The notes below the pieces were generated by a model. That model was given only the letters and a program-made list of their open reading frames with translations, was not told the DNA's origin and searched no databases. From positions 16,793,501-16,857,500 of the forward strand of contig NC_081820.1 of NCBI RefSeq assembly GCF_030704535.1: a stretch of DNA of 64,000 nt, read 5' to 3'. Shown piece after piece: positions 34,111-47,100 of this stretch. Both the position numbers and the translations under genes were made by a program. This DNA is from Vitis vinifera. Taxonomy: Eukaryota; Streptophyta; Magnoliopsida; Vitales; Vitaceae. Position 1 is the stretch's first letter, and every line of letters begins with the position of its first letter.

Positions 34111-35989
34111 CATACTATAGGTACTGTAGACCCTTTTTTTTTTTTATAAACCAAAGGGTTTTAGTTTTTTTTATTATTGTTTTGTTGGCTTTCATTAAGA
34201 AGCCAGGGAGCATTTTCAGTGAGGGTGGGGGGACCTCCCATAGAGCTCCATGCATGGACATGTGGTGATCCTTCAGCAGCTGACCCATGATGGTGGTTGA
34301 GGATGGAGATTGATGAGGGGTGCATAGGAAAGCAGGTAGAGGGCTGCCAGGAGAAAGATATTTTTTCGGAGGGGGAGTTTCTGGTGGGGGAGGGGGGGCA
34401 AGAGATATTGAGAGTTGGAGAAGAATAGGGAAAGATGGAGAGAGTAGGAAAAAAAACGTTCAGGACTTTTTGGAGAAGGGGGGTATTCATTATTGTGGAG
34501 AGATTACTAGAGGGGGTGAGGTTGTTGGGATTTTTTATGACTGAGAGGGAGAATCAGAGAGGTGGCTGGGGGAAAAGAGAGGAAGAGGAAAAAACGAGTA
34601 AAGAAGCGAGTGAGGAGCCTAAGGGGATTGGACCAGAGGGGAGAGCTTTTACAGAGAGAACGAGGAACATATGACAGTTTGCTGGAAGCCAAGCCACTTT
34701 TGCTCGAAGGGAATTACTCAGGCAACAACAAATATCTCTAATTTGAAATCACTTTTGCTTTCTGATCGAAGGGGAAGGCTTACGTCATAGCGTTTGCCAC
34801 TACGCTTAAAGGTTTCTTGTGTTGCGAAACCAGAGACGGTGGAGAAGGTGTGCCATTGTCAAGAAACAGCTTGCATTACCAGAGGACTCTGCAATTACTA
34901 GTGAATCAAAAATTTGCAACGCTTAGAGCTGATTCTCTTGATACGGTATTTGACAATTATCCATAAGTACCCTAACTGTTTTCCTTGAGCTATTTTCTGT
35001 GAAATATTCATCCTTATGTAATCATGATGGTTCTTTCTCTGGCTGGTTGAATGAAATGTATTACCCGCTATTTTTTATTTTTTATTTTTTGCCATGTCTA
35101 TTGTCAAATTCATACTGCCAATTGCTTCCTCTTGATTTTCTCAAGCAACAATGCGAGGTGAGGCAGTCAAGAAGAAATAGGAAGACTAGATTTTCTAATT
35201 CACTTTGTTACTCCTCTAAAATAGCATATCTTAACCATTGAAACAGTTTGGCTTTCTTCTCTCTAGAAATTGCTGGCATGTACATGCTATTCCAAATTTT
35301 TAGTTTAGTGGATCTTCAAGGAAGCAATGGTCTTTATTGACTTACAAAAGGTATATTATAGGTTATTTAAACACATTGGTGTGGATGTGCTCCAGGAGGT
35401 GATGGAGCTATCAGAAACGTGGAGTACTAGTTGAGTTATATCTTGAGGCTTTTAGTGGAAGCTAGCTACCTAATAGCTAAAGCTTTTGGATTAAAATGGT
35501 AGTTTAATTTTGGTATTAAAGCCTTCATGTGTGATAGGATGCTACGTGTAAAAAAATGTTAGGATATTAGCCTAATTGTTGGTTGGCTTGATATATACAT
35601 TGTTTATTGATTATAGGCTTTTAGGTCAGAATGGTAGTTTTAACATTAAAATTTAATTTCCAATCATGATACATTTTCACTGTATAGTTGTTTATGCTTC
35701 CTGTCAATCAATATATAGCTAACTGTGCTTATATTAGAAGTGATTTCAAGGCTTTTAATGTTTGGTATTTGTTGTTTGTCAAAGACATGGTTGTGATGGT
35801 TGTAGGTAAGTTACATGTGAGGGAGATGTCTGCGCCTCAATATTAAAAGGTTTCAAATCTGCATTATATTGTCCTTTAAAAAAAAAAAAAAACTTTGTGG
35901 TGCCTTTTATTTTATTTGTTTATTCCTTAAGTGACATGCTTTACACGTTTCGCCATGCTAAGGCCATTTCTTCTTTTATTTTCTTAGTT
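34111..35989. other. Gene-poor stretch with a possible gene relic
   Basis: 34,200-34,680 is purine-rich and comparatively GC-rich, with overlapping frames on both strands and no domain. 34,778-34,966 holds a coding-looking segment (separate entry). 35,240-35,990 is AT-rich and transcript-like but without supported genes. Confidence 0.4.
34778..34966 (+). pseudogene. Unidentified coding-like segment
   Basis: A 62-codon open frame lacks a start Met but has convincing protein-like composition: AYVIAFATTLKGFLCCE, TRDGGEGVPLSRNSLHYQ, RTLQLLVNQKFATLRADSL, DTVFDNYP, then TAA. A related phrase seems to precede it out of frame (34,690-34,777), suggesting an exon relic with a frameshift. I do not recognise the family. 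It could be another captured fragment or the remains of a host gene. Confidence 0.4.
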
Positions 35990-36722
35990 CTCTCCAACTT
36001 TTAATGCCAAAGACTTCATTTTCAAAATTTTAATTGTAAACTCCAATTTCAATTTGATTTCTCAAAGCTACAATTTTAATTTAATTTCTAAAATTCTCAT
36101 TCTTATATTTAATTTCTAAAAATCCAATTTTCAAATAATCTCTAAAACTCAAATTTTCAAATAATCTTTAAGACTCCAATTTTCAAATAAATTTTAAAAA
36201 TTCAGTTTTCCTTTGAACAGTTTTAATTTCTATTTGGTGACACATGTGATATGTTTTGTACTCTTTATTATACACTGACCCCATTTTTATGGTAGCGCAT
36301 TGCTCGTTCGTGGCCCAAGTACGCATCCATTCCCATTCTGGTCATTCTCTATGCATGTTTTGATTCCCATGTGTGCATGGTCGATTTGAGTATCCGTTGA
36401 TTTTCCTATTGATCGCCACGTCAGCTTCATTTTATTAGTAGAGACCCGATTTTAGGGACTTAGAGGGGTGTTACGATCTTTACCGTACCTTCTCGATGAG
36501 TAACCTGACCCTCGAGTCTGATCCGGTTTTTCACAGACCACCTTTTCCAAAATAAGGAGTCACATTTAGGGTTTTCTTTCTTATTTTGTTTACCCTTTTT
36601 AAAGTAAAACAAAAATAAGTGGCGACTCCAAGTCATTTCTTTTAGTAAAGAAAATCATTTTCAAACAAAAATCGAGCTCGTCATCAAGTGGAAAATGCAT
36701 GAGCTGAAATGCGGGGTCCATG
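35990..36722 (+). mobile_element. Truncated LTR fragment of the same retrotransposon family, opposite orientation
   Basis: The reverse complement of this stretch aligns with the first ~650-700 bp of the plus-strand LTR sequence (12,925-13,600). Shared phrases include GGTCCA at the terminus, CGAGCTCG, GTGGCGACTCCAAGTCATTT, TTTGTTTACCCTTTT and AGTAGAGACCCGA. The terminus is at about 36,722. The other end fades in the minisatellite-adjacent region, and the rest of the LTR is missing. Confidence 0.85.
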
Positions 36723-37136
36723 GTACATACTTAATGTCATTTTATACCACAAGTATAAAATGTGATTTCATACATCTTGAACCATTTAGGTTGTATTTGG
36801 TCTGAAAAATGTATTATAGTTTTATTTTTTAAAATAACATTTATGATAAAAAGCAATATAATTAAAAATTTGCATACACATATCATGTTTTTTACTATCA
36901 ACCCTTGGATTTGGAGATTTTAATCTCTAATGATAAGGACTCTATGGAATTGGGGAAAAATAGAGTTGGGAAACAAAGGTAAGAAGACTATGGATGCCTA
37001 AGAGGAGAACCAAACTAGGATATTAAAATATTTTTAATATTGATATTACCATTTTTAAATTAAAACCTTAGTTTGATTTAAAAATGCATTATTTGTTTCA
37101 TTGTTGAAATAATTAAAATATTAAATCAACAATTAA

Positions 37137-37461
37137 AGCTTTGTTTGGTTCCCATAAATGTTTGAAGGAAAATAAGAGGGAAAAAAATTGAGAGGAAAAT
37201 TAAAAGAAAAGAAAAGGTGAAAAAAATAAAAAATAAATTTAAAAGTCAATAAATTATTTTTATGTACCCCTTCAACTTTTTTTTCCACTTATTTAACTCT
37301 TTTATATAAAAATTAAATAATTTAAAAATATATTAATTTTTTAATAATTTTAATTATATTTAACTTTTCTTCGTATTTTTCACAATAACATCAAACATAA
37401 GAAAATCATTTTTTTTAATATTTTTTTCTTTTTTTAAAACTTGTTGGGAATCACATAGCCT
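37137..37461. mobile_element. Probable MITE (GGCT.TGT..GGTTCCCA ends)
   Basis: The left end reads GCTTTGTTTGGTTCCCA; the right end on the reverse strand reads GGCTATGTGATTCCCAAC. The interior is A-rich then T-rich and non-coding. A related interior occurs at 54,981-55,500. The target-site duplication was not resolved. Confidence 0.5.
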
Positions 37462-37589
37462 AAAATTATCGGTTTCTTTCTTTCCTATTCCTTTAAGTTT
37501 TATTTTCTTTTGGGAATATAGTGTAAGTTGGATTAATTTCAAATTTTATTTCATTTTACTGGGCATATGATTGGTTCACTAATATGATC

Positions 37590-38230
37590 ATGTGAAAAAA
37601 ATTTGTGATATATCACATAGGTATTAAAGTACAATAAATGCTGCCTAAATAAGGTACAAATGATAATATAAATAATATGATCTAGTATTAAGATACAAAT
37701 AACGTGAACTACATATTAAGGTATCAAAAAAATAACATAGATAATAAGATATGAAAAAAATGATTGAAGTATTAAGATGTGAAAAAATAACCTAAATACT
37801 AGGGTACGAATAATGTAACTTAAGCTAAGATACTAAATTGCGAATAATATGACCCAGTATAAAGTATGAAAAATATGACCTAAACACTAAGGTATAAAAA
37901 AAAAAATGTTAGTACTTAGGTATGAAAAAATGACCTAGATACTAAGGTATAAAAAAAATCGACTAAGTATTAAGGAATGAAAAAAGTGACTTAAATACTA
38001 AGATACAAAAAAGATAACTTAGGTAATAAGGTACATATAATGTGACTTCAGTATAAAGAATATGACTTAGGTACGAAAAATATGACCTAAATAGTAAGTT
38101 CAAAAAATGTGATTTAGATATTAAGGTACAAAAAAAAATGACTTAAGGTATGAAAAAAGTAACCTAAGTACTAATATACAAATAATGTAATTTAGGTATG
38201 AAAAATGTAATTTAGATATAAATAAAATGA
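37590..38230. repeat. Degenerate ~30-bp minisatellite
   Basis: Some twenty imperfect units combine TACTAAGGTA, TGAAAAAA and TGACCTAA/GTGACTTA phrases. Spacing is irregular (about 25-40 bp). AT-rich and non-coding. Confidence 0.75.
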
Positions 38231-38741
38231 ATTGTGTAAAAATAAAATCATCGAATTTTAAAAAAAATGTTATTAAGGTAAAAAATAAATGCATGAAAAG
38301 AAAAGTCATTTTTTATCAACCCTCTTTCCCATTGGGAGATAAACTCCAATGTATAGCAAGTCAATCTAAAACACGTTTCTTAGTATGTCGCTATTGCCAT
38401 TACCATTTAACTCCAATGTATGATTACTGGCTAAGTAAATGCTTAATAAAATAACATGTTCAAGAGACAAAATTTAAGCTCCCAATTACATCAAGCTTTT
38501 TTACTCTTACTTTTGTACTTGAAAACTTAATATTGAAGCTTCTATTAAATCAAAATATTTTGAATAAAATACTATCTAAAAACATATTGATATGGATCAT
38601 ACAAAAATATAAATTCATTAAGGGTGAAACATGGTTGGGTTGACCCGACTCAATTTGAACCTAATCTAACATTTGGATAGGATTTGGGTAATCATTTTTA
38701 AGGCTTGGGTTTGACTTGGATTAAGTTTTTTCAATTCAAAC

Positions 38742-38865
38742 TTAGAGTATGTTTGATGGTAATTCTAGGAAATGTTTTTGGTATTTCTAAAATTGAAAGA
38801 TAAAAATTTTCAATTGTAAAAAATACTATAAATACTTTCTAAAATCACTGTCAAACGCATTCTTA
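38742..38865. mobile_element. Short fold-back MITE, copy 2 of 3
   Basis: The left end has TTAGAGTATGTTTGATGG; the right on the reverse strand has TTAAGAATGCGTTTGACAG. Same family as 8,328-8,433. The AT-rich centre lets the ends pair. Confidence 0.65.
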
Positions 38866-40640
38866 ATTTGGGTTGGGTTCAAATTAAGGTTTAACAAGTT
38901 GAGCCCAATTTGAACTCGATTTAATATTTATAATGTATAAGAGTATCTATTTTCTTTTTAATTTTGTTTTAAAAATTATTAAATTATATTATATCATCTA
39001 TTATAAAAATATATAAATTTGTTTTTACTTTTTTGTTATTATTTTAAAATTTTATCCCATTTTACTATTTAAACTTTTTTCTATAAATATGTAGAAAAAA
39101 AATATTTTTTTAAAAAAACTATTACAAAGTTTGAATTATATAACTCAATCAACCCAATCAACTTAAGTTTAATCCAATCAGTCTAATTTCAACCTAAACT
39201 TATAAAAATGAGGTTGAGTTGAACTTAGGTCAAGTACCTCATGTTAGAAGTCGGGTTGAGTTGAGTGGATTCTGATTTGTTGTTTTTTAATTCGAGTGAA
39301 GTCGGATTAACCATCAACACAATCAACCCATTCAAGTTGCAATAATATAATTCAAGTAATATATGAATTTAGATTCATTGATCGAATTTATCGAAAAAAT
39401 AAATTTTTATACATAAAAAAATTAAACTGTCTCTCAACCATGTGGGCGTCCATGTGATCAAATTATTTGATAAAATTATAATATTGTCAATGATTTTGAG
39501 CTTAAAGTATAAATCATGGTTACTAATTATAGTTTTAAGCTTAAGTTGATAACACCGATTCTGAATTTAAGTTGATATCATATTGGTCCAAAACTCTTCA
39601 TGGACTAGCAGCCATAAGCACGTGGGCCCACACCATTTGTTTTGTTTAACTTTCTACCATGCGGGCCCTTATAAATTACCAATGTCGGATTCTTTATTTC
39701 GAGGAGTAAATACTTTGGAGAGAAAGTAAACAGCCCAGCTGTAACTTTAAACACGTACAGACAAGGAAGTCAATATCTGATTTCTTTTAATAAATTATTT
39801 TTAATTCCAAAAATTAAAATTAGGAAATCCAATTCCCATTCATCTTTGTCTACTTGTCATGACAACATGGATATGGGTTGGCATTTTTAAAAAAAAATTT
39901 ATTTATATATTAACTAAGAGAAATAGCTCACTTCAGATGTTTACGTGGCACTTGAAATGCCCTTTGTTTTTTAAACAATTATATTTTATGCCACTTTGGG
40001 ATGTTTTCAATAAACTAATTCAATATATATCTGAAGAAATTATTAAATTTGAAAATAAAAGTTTGTGATTGTTTGATTTTTTGTTTTTAAAGAGTTTATG
40101 ATTTTGAAAAAAGTTTAATATTAAAGGTAGAAAAATATTATTTTTTGTAAAAATTTATTTTAATTTATAAACTTTTTATGTTTAATAATATTTTTATAAT
40201 ATTAAAATTACCCTTATGTTATGTTTTTATAATATTAAAATAATATTTTAATATTATATTTATAATAAAAGTAATGATAGGCCTTTTGACAAAAGTGCAA
40301 TAATATTTCTAACAAAAAAAAAATCGTTCCCGCAAACACCATTGCCTTTCGGCTAATTTGTCCCGTTGTGCGGCTGTACAGTCAAAAAGTCTGAAAACCC
40401 ACTCCCCCACATGCTCTGCACTCCACTCTCCTCCACTCTGTCGATCATCCAAAATCGTACCAGCTGGATCCCTGTCCCTGTAATTTCTGCTTTAATGTGG
40501 GTTATTTCTGTCAATAACCTCATCCGCTTCTCCACATCACGGACGCGGCGATCCCTTATCCAAGACTCACCAAACCCAATATTCCTAATATTCCTTCTCC
40601 TAGCTGGCGATTTCATCACGTGAATTCCTAAATTTACCCC
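38866..40640. other. AT-rich intergenic before BAG7
   Basis: Contains scattered TTGGGTTGG/CAACCCAA phrases in both orientations (38,630-39,330), suggesting degraded repeats, and otherwise AT-rich non-coding DNA. From about 40,330 base composition becomes C-rich, as expected for the promoter and leader of the next gene. A TATATTT sequence near 40,722 is a weak TATA candidate. Confidence 0.4.
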
Positions 40641-40775
40641 TGTCAGCTATCTTTTTGACCCTCCTCGGATCCCACTCCTCTTTTAATCCTCCCTTCTTCC
40701 TCTTCTTCTACCTCACAAACCCTATATTTCATTCCCTGTCCATATTCTCTCCTAAACGCGGCGTTTTAGACCATC

Positions 40776-43700
40776 ATGAGCAGGTTCAGTCGAATCGAGT
40801 TCTTCGAGCCCTATCCAAGTATTTCCCGCTGGGAAACCTCCATTTTCGCCCCTAAACCCTTGTTCTTTGCTGAAGATGATGACGACCTTTTCTACGGTCT
40901 CGATCTCTTCAAACCTGGCCCCGACCCCTATGAACTCTTTGACACCGTCACTGATCTGATTCAGATCAAGAAAACGACGCCTTTCTGCTCCTCCTACAAG
41001 AGGATTCACCGCCGAGTCGGGAGTGAACTCTACTTGCAGAGCCTCACTGACCGCGTCTCTGCGCTGGAGCTCAGCTTCGATCGCCTCCTAAAAGCCCGAA
41101 CTTGTGGAGGAGATCGCAAGTACACCTGGACGGCGGAGATCAACAGTCCGGCGAAGAACGGTTTTGATAGGAAGTACAAATGGATGGCGGAGATCAAAGA
41201 AGGGAAAGCTAAAAAGAAAAGAGAGGAGAAGGTAGTGGAAAAGAACTACAAATGGACGGCTGAGATTAAGGGGAAAGGAGATGAGGCTCCGATCCTGCGG
41301 ACGTACACGTGGAAAGTATCGAGTGGCGCGGCAGGGGAGTGCAGTGGAGTTGTGAAAGAGAAGAAAAAGGAGAAATGTAAGAAAGAGCTGGGAAGGACGC
41401 GTGTGGTGGAGATTGAAGAGGCTGCTGATAATGGGGCTGTGGTTTTAAGACAGGTTCGTTAGTGTATAGGCTGGATTTGATCCTCGCTCTCTATTCATTC
41501 TAAATGCCATCTTGGTGCAGGTTTATGGTCCTAGTACGTAGTTCTTTTTCATTTCATTACTTGTCATCTGAATCAGAGACCAATTCTGAGTTAATATTTC
41601 ATAGTCTCACATAGTGACCTATTTAGCAATGTGGTAAGTAGTAATGTGGTATTAGGGGTCTCCAACGGGTGGGCCGGGCCGGGCCGTAAATAGGAGGCCC
41701 GCGGCCCAGCTCAGGCCGGGCCTATGGGCCCATTGACTAGTCAACGAGCCGGGCCGGGCCCATGGGCTTTTTGAATTAAGCCAAAATGGCTTTCAAAAAA
41801 GCCAAGGGAAGGGGGGATTCGAACCCCTTCCCTCATGTTTAAACTTTAAGCTTCTAACCCGTTAAACTATATTTTTTTTATGTTTATTAATTGAGTTAGT
41901 TATATATATATAAAAATAAAGTATATTATTTTTTTAAAAAAAAATTAAAGGCTCCAGCCCATGTGACTGGTGGAGCTAAGCTTCCAACGGTCACATGACC
42001 AATTATTTTGAATTTTGATTTTTTTTTTTTTAACCTTCCTATAAATACATTTTCTTCCTTTTCATTTTTTCATCAAATTCTCTCTATTTCTCTCTCATTG
42101 TAATATTTCAAATTCTTTTATTTTTTCCTCAAATTATACAATATTGTTGGTGGTGCAAAACAAGCATTGGTGGCTCCAAGAGTTCAAATTTGCTAGGAAT
42201 TTCTGTATCGGTTCTCTAATTAAGTAACATACTTCACTCCTACTATATTTTTTTGTTACATTTTTTTTTTATATTTATTACTTTATTATTTTTGACATAA
42301 TATTTTAAATAATTATAATATGAAAAGTGCTTCTTCGTCTGGTCCATGTGATGAAATATCATCAAACAAAAAATTTACTTCAAATATATGAAATTTTTTG
42401 ACATAATAGAAATAATTTTAGAAAATAATAAAAAAGAAATAAAAGCAAAATGTAAAATTTGTAATAAATTTCTTACTGGTAGCTCAAATGCAGGTACAAG
42501 TCATTTAAAAAAACGTCGTGAAAATTGTAAAACTAAAAATAATGTAGATATTAGAAATTATATGCAATTAGGTAAAAATGAAAGTGAAAATTTAAAAACA
42601 TTTTCTTATGATGAATCTAACTGTCGTGAAGAAATGATTGATTATATAATAAGAGCAGAACAACCTTTCAACATGATAGAAACTCATGATTTTGTAGGAA
42701 CAATTCAACGAGGTATTAATCCTCAATTTAAAGGTTGGTCTGGAAATACGGTTAAAAGAGATATTATGAAAAAAATTTATACACAAAAAGAAATTTTAAA
42801 AATTTTTTTTGCAAATTTTGAAGGAAATATTTGTTTAACATCTGATATTTGGACATCTTTAACTCACACTGGTTTTTTATATATAACTGCTCACTACATT
42901 GATAATGAATGGAAATTAAATAAAAAAATAATTTCATTTAAATTAATAAATGCTCCACATAGTGGTAAAAATATAACATCTTTAATAAATGATGTTAAAC
43001 TATGTGGAACATTTATTAATTTAAATGAAATTATTCTTTTATTTAATTTCCATTCATTATCAATGTAGTGAGCAGTTATACATAAAAAACCAGTGTGAGT
43101 TAAAAATGTCCAAATATCAGATGTTAAACAAATATTTCCTTCAAAATTTGCAAAAAAAAATTTTAAAATTTCTTTTTGTGTATAAAATTTTTTCATAATA
43201 TCTCTTTTAACTGTATTTCCAAACCAACCTTTAAATTGAGGATTAATACCTCGTTGAATTGTTCCTGCAAAATCATGAGTTTCCATCATGTTGAAAAGTT
43301 GTTCTACTCTTATTATATAATCAATCATTTCTTCACGACAGTTAGATTCATCATAAGAAAATGTTTTTAAATTTCTACTTTCATTTTTACCTAATTGCAT
43401 ATAATTTCTAATATCTACATTATTTTTAGTTTTACAATTTTCATGATGTCTTTTTAAATGACTTATGCCTGCATTTGAGCCACCAGTAAGAAATTTTACA
43501 TTTTGCTTTTATTTCTTTTTTATTATTTTCTAAAATTATTTCTATTCTATCAAAAAAATTTCATATATTTGAAGTAAATTTTTTGTTTGATGATATTTCA
43601 TCACATGGATTAGATGAAGAAGCACTTGCCATATTATAATTGTTGATAAAATATTATGCCAAAAATAATAAAGTAATAAATATAAAAAAAAATGTAACAA

Positions 43701-44057
43701 AAAATTAAAGTAGTAGGGGTGAAGTATGTTACTCAATTAGAGAACCGATGCAGAAATTCCTAGCAAATTTGAACTCTTGGAGCCACCAATGCTTATTTTG
43801 CACCACCAATAATATTGTATAATTTGAGGGAAAAATAAAAGAATTTGAAATATTGTAGAATGTGAGAGAAATAGATAGAGAATTTGATGAAAAGGAAGAA
43901 AATGTATTTATAGGAAGGTTAAAAAAAATTCAAAATTCAAAATAATTGGCCATGTGACCGTTGGAGGCTTAGCTCCAACGGTCACATGGGCTGGAGCTAG
44001 GCTCCAATGGTCACATGACCGTTGGAGCCTTTACTTTTTTTTAAAAAAATAATATAC

Positions 44058-44100
<43 letters not shown>

Positions 44101-47100
44101 CTCAATTAATAAATATAAAAAGAATGTAGTTAGAAGCTTAAAGTTTAAACATGAGGGGAGGGGTTCAAATCCCCCCCTCTCCCTTCCCTTGACTTTTTTG
44201 AAAGTCATATTTTGGCTTAATTCAAAAAGCTCGTCGGCCCGGCCCGCGGGCTCATAGGTCGGGCTGCGGGCCTAGCATTTTAGCATGGCCCGGCCCGAGT
44301 TGGGCCACGGGCCTCCTATTTACGGTCTGGCCCGCCCGTTGGAGACCCTTAAAATACTTCCCATATTTGTGAATTTATCCTTTCCCACCCTTTTATTTGA
44401 AGGGTAATCTTTTTTTGACATAAATGTTTTTAACTATTTCAAGTATTTACACTATGTTTTAAAGAAATAATCTTTTTTATAAGAAAATAATAAGGGTATT
44501 TATGTCAAAATAAGATGAAAGATTAGATTTCAAAATTGGGTTTTCAATGAACCTGTCAATCAAATAATCCTTAAATAAGAAATATGGAAAATACTATGGT
44601 ACCCTTTCACCCAACTCTCCCAATCAACCATTGAATGTATGTGGTGACTGCAAGTACAAACTAATGAACAAATGGAACCATTGTATAAGGTACAAAACAT
44701 GGATTTCGGGTATAATGGAATGGCACCCGAAGCTGTACACGTGACACCACCTGATTGGTGATGCTTTTTTGGTACATATTGAAAAGGGTATCTTTCGATC
44801 CTATAGTATGATCAAACCCGGAGTATGCTTATATCAGTATCTATCGAAAAGGCATCATCAATCAGGTAATGCCACGTGTGCAACTCAGGTCTCATTGTTT
44901 TATACCCTGATCTTATTTGGTTTGCGCCATACATGAGGTCCCATTATCTTGTATCTTGGTATCATCTAATGGTACTTTGGTTCCATTAGTTTGTATTTGG
45001 CCTTGTTCCTTTGTACATTGGTCCCATTTATATGTACCTTGTTCCATATATTTGTACCTTTGTTCAATGACTAGATTTCATCATATATTTTCAATGGTTC
45101 ATATTCAAAGTTTGGTGGGTATTGAATTGGTACTGTAGTATTTTCCATAAGACAAAGTAATGTGTTGATGTGATAATGTCATATTAGTTGTCAGGTGATA
45201 AAATGGATGGGGAGCAAATAAAAATGCACAATTGATTTGGTTAAAGGGTTATATTTTTCATATTCTTGTGTAGAATCCTCAATGGTCATTAAATTTGGCT
45301 CTCAACATGGAATAATGGGTGATATGATTGTGTTACTTCCAAAGATATGTAGATTATTTAGTTCCTTTTGGCGACTTCCAATGCTGTGTGGATTCCTTAC
45401 TGCTTTTTTGTGACCATACGTCATTTGTCTTTCCTTTATTTGAAATACAAATTAATATATGCCAAGAAGAAGAAGCATAAAATGTGAAAACGTGAAGAAT
45501 TGCAACAAATGTTTGTTCAACTTATATAATTACTTGTAAAAGAATCAGCTTGATTAAATGAGTTTTAGCTATTCAATTTTAGTTAAATATTTAGACCATA
45601 CGTCATTTGTCTTTCCTTTATTTGAAATACAAATTAATATATGCCAAGAAGCATAAAATGTGAAAACGTGAAGAATTGCAACAAATGTTTGTTCAACTTA
45701 TATAATTACTTGTAAAGGAATCAGCTTGATTAAATGAGTTTTAGCTATTCAATTTTAGTTAAATATTTAGAACAAGCTGTAGAATCTTGAAGAATCATGC
45801 TAAGTGTTTGTCACATACCCTCAAGTGGGCTTTGTATTAGCTTGGTTGAATGACTTTTGGTTGTTAGTTTATCATAATCTTATTTTCTTTTTAAAATTCT
45901 ACGGCACCAATAAGAATTTGATTGTAATTGAATGGCTAAAACGTATCCAATTAGGATGACTTTCTTTCTATTGATTAGTTGCCCTGTCATATGCTGGCTC
46001 CAAATTATTAATTGCTAACATAGCCTGACAACTAAGAACCATACAAGAGGAGATGAAACTCAACTTTAGCTATTTGGAATTAAGGTCCTCTCCTGAAAAT
46101 TCTCACTAGTTAGTGGCCATTGAATCCTACCTTGGCATCCTAGGAAGAGTTAATAAGAACTGTTTCCTCACATATAAACTAATGTAATAGACATTAGATT
46201 GATTACATGGGTTGCTATTCAATTTTGGTAAAATATGTTCATGAGCTTGGAAAATTATGAAAAAACTAAAAATTAAGCTTATATTTTCTGAACTAGAAGC
46301 TAATCATGTCAAGCAGCTCCTTTTAATTCTTTTTTTTCTCAATTAAATGGGGGTACATCAAATGGTTGGTGCTTGTCCTTCTGATGCTGACATAGCAAAA
46401 TTTGAGACTTTTGAGGACTATGAGTGAGGAGATGAACTCTACAACTTCAATATGCTGAGGCCTTGTTTTCTGTTGTGGTTTGGAGGAAGGCCTTTGCCAA
46501 GAGAGTTGGAGCTGTGAAAAGCAAGGGAAAGAAAAAGGAATTGTCGCCACAAGATGCAGCAATTATGATCCAAATGAGCTTCAGAGCTTATCTGATACGT
46601 AGATCTCAGGCTCTTCGTGCCCTTCGAGAGCTGGCAGTTGCTAAGGCCAAGTTGAAGGAGATCAGAGTATTGTTTAACAACTATCGCCGTCGTGTAACTG
46701 ATGATGCAGAGGAGCGCCAGAGGATCTCTGAGAAGATCATTGTCCTGCTCATACATGTAGATGATATTGAGGTAAGAAACCTTCTTTTGCTTATCATTAC
46801 ATTTTATGAAGCTGGTAATACTTCTCAACCATCAGTGATGTGAAAGATGATCTGTTGTTATAAATCTGTTGTAGTTGCCGTTGATTAGTACTTGATCAGC
46901 CAGCTAGATCGATTTGGGCTTTGGGAGTATATGGCATCCCACACATGAAATTTCTTATTTATTAATTACTCTGATGTTTGTTTTTTAAGAAGTATATCTA
47001 GTTAAAATATTGGGGGGTTAAGGCTAATGTTAGGATGTGTGGTAGAGGCTTGCAGTCCCAGCTTTGAATCCTGCCATTGGTTAAATACCTTGATTTACTC

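Larger units (their letters stand above)
41653..44351. mobile_element. Fold-back (palindromic) hAT element in BAG7 intron 1
   Basis: Two ~1.3-kb arms in inverted orientation flank a unique centre of only ~50 bp (about 42,960-43,010). The ends read TTAGGGGTCTCCAACGGG on the left and, on the reverse strand, TTAAGGGTCTCCAACGGG on the right, followed on both sides by a block very rich in GGGCC. Each arm contains the same hAT terminus, a tRNA-like stretch, a leader, and the 5' half of a hAT transposase gene. No 8-bp target-site duplication is convincing. The element therefore looks like two copies of one transposon end joined tail to tail. The arms look about 90% or more identical by eye. Confidence 0.9.

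Noticed and set aside
37590..38230. CRISPR-like regular array
   Set aside because: Units are degenerate, unevenly spaced and low complexity, and this is a plant nuclear sequence; it is a minisatellite.
40353..40623. Overlapping frames on both strands just upstream of BAG7
   Set aside because: C-rich leader/promoter composition explains them; no domain and no clear start context.
42388..43068. 226-codon hAT transposase frame as an active gene
   Set aside because: It covers only the N-terminal part and its last ~40 codons run through the palindrome centre into the reverse complement of the other arm; the catalytic and dimerisation regions are absent.
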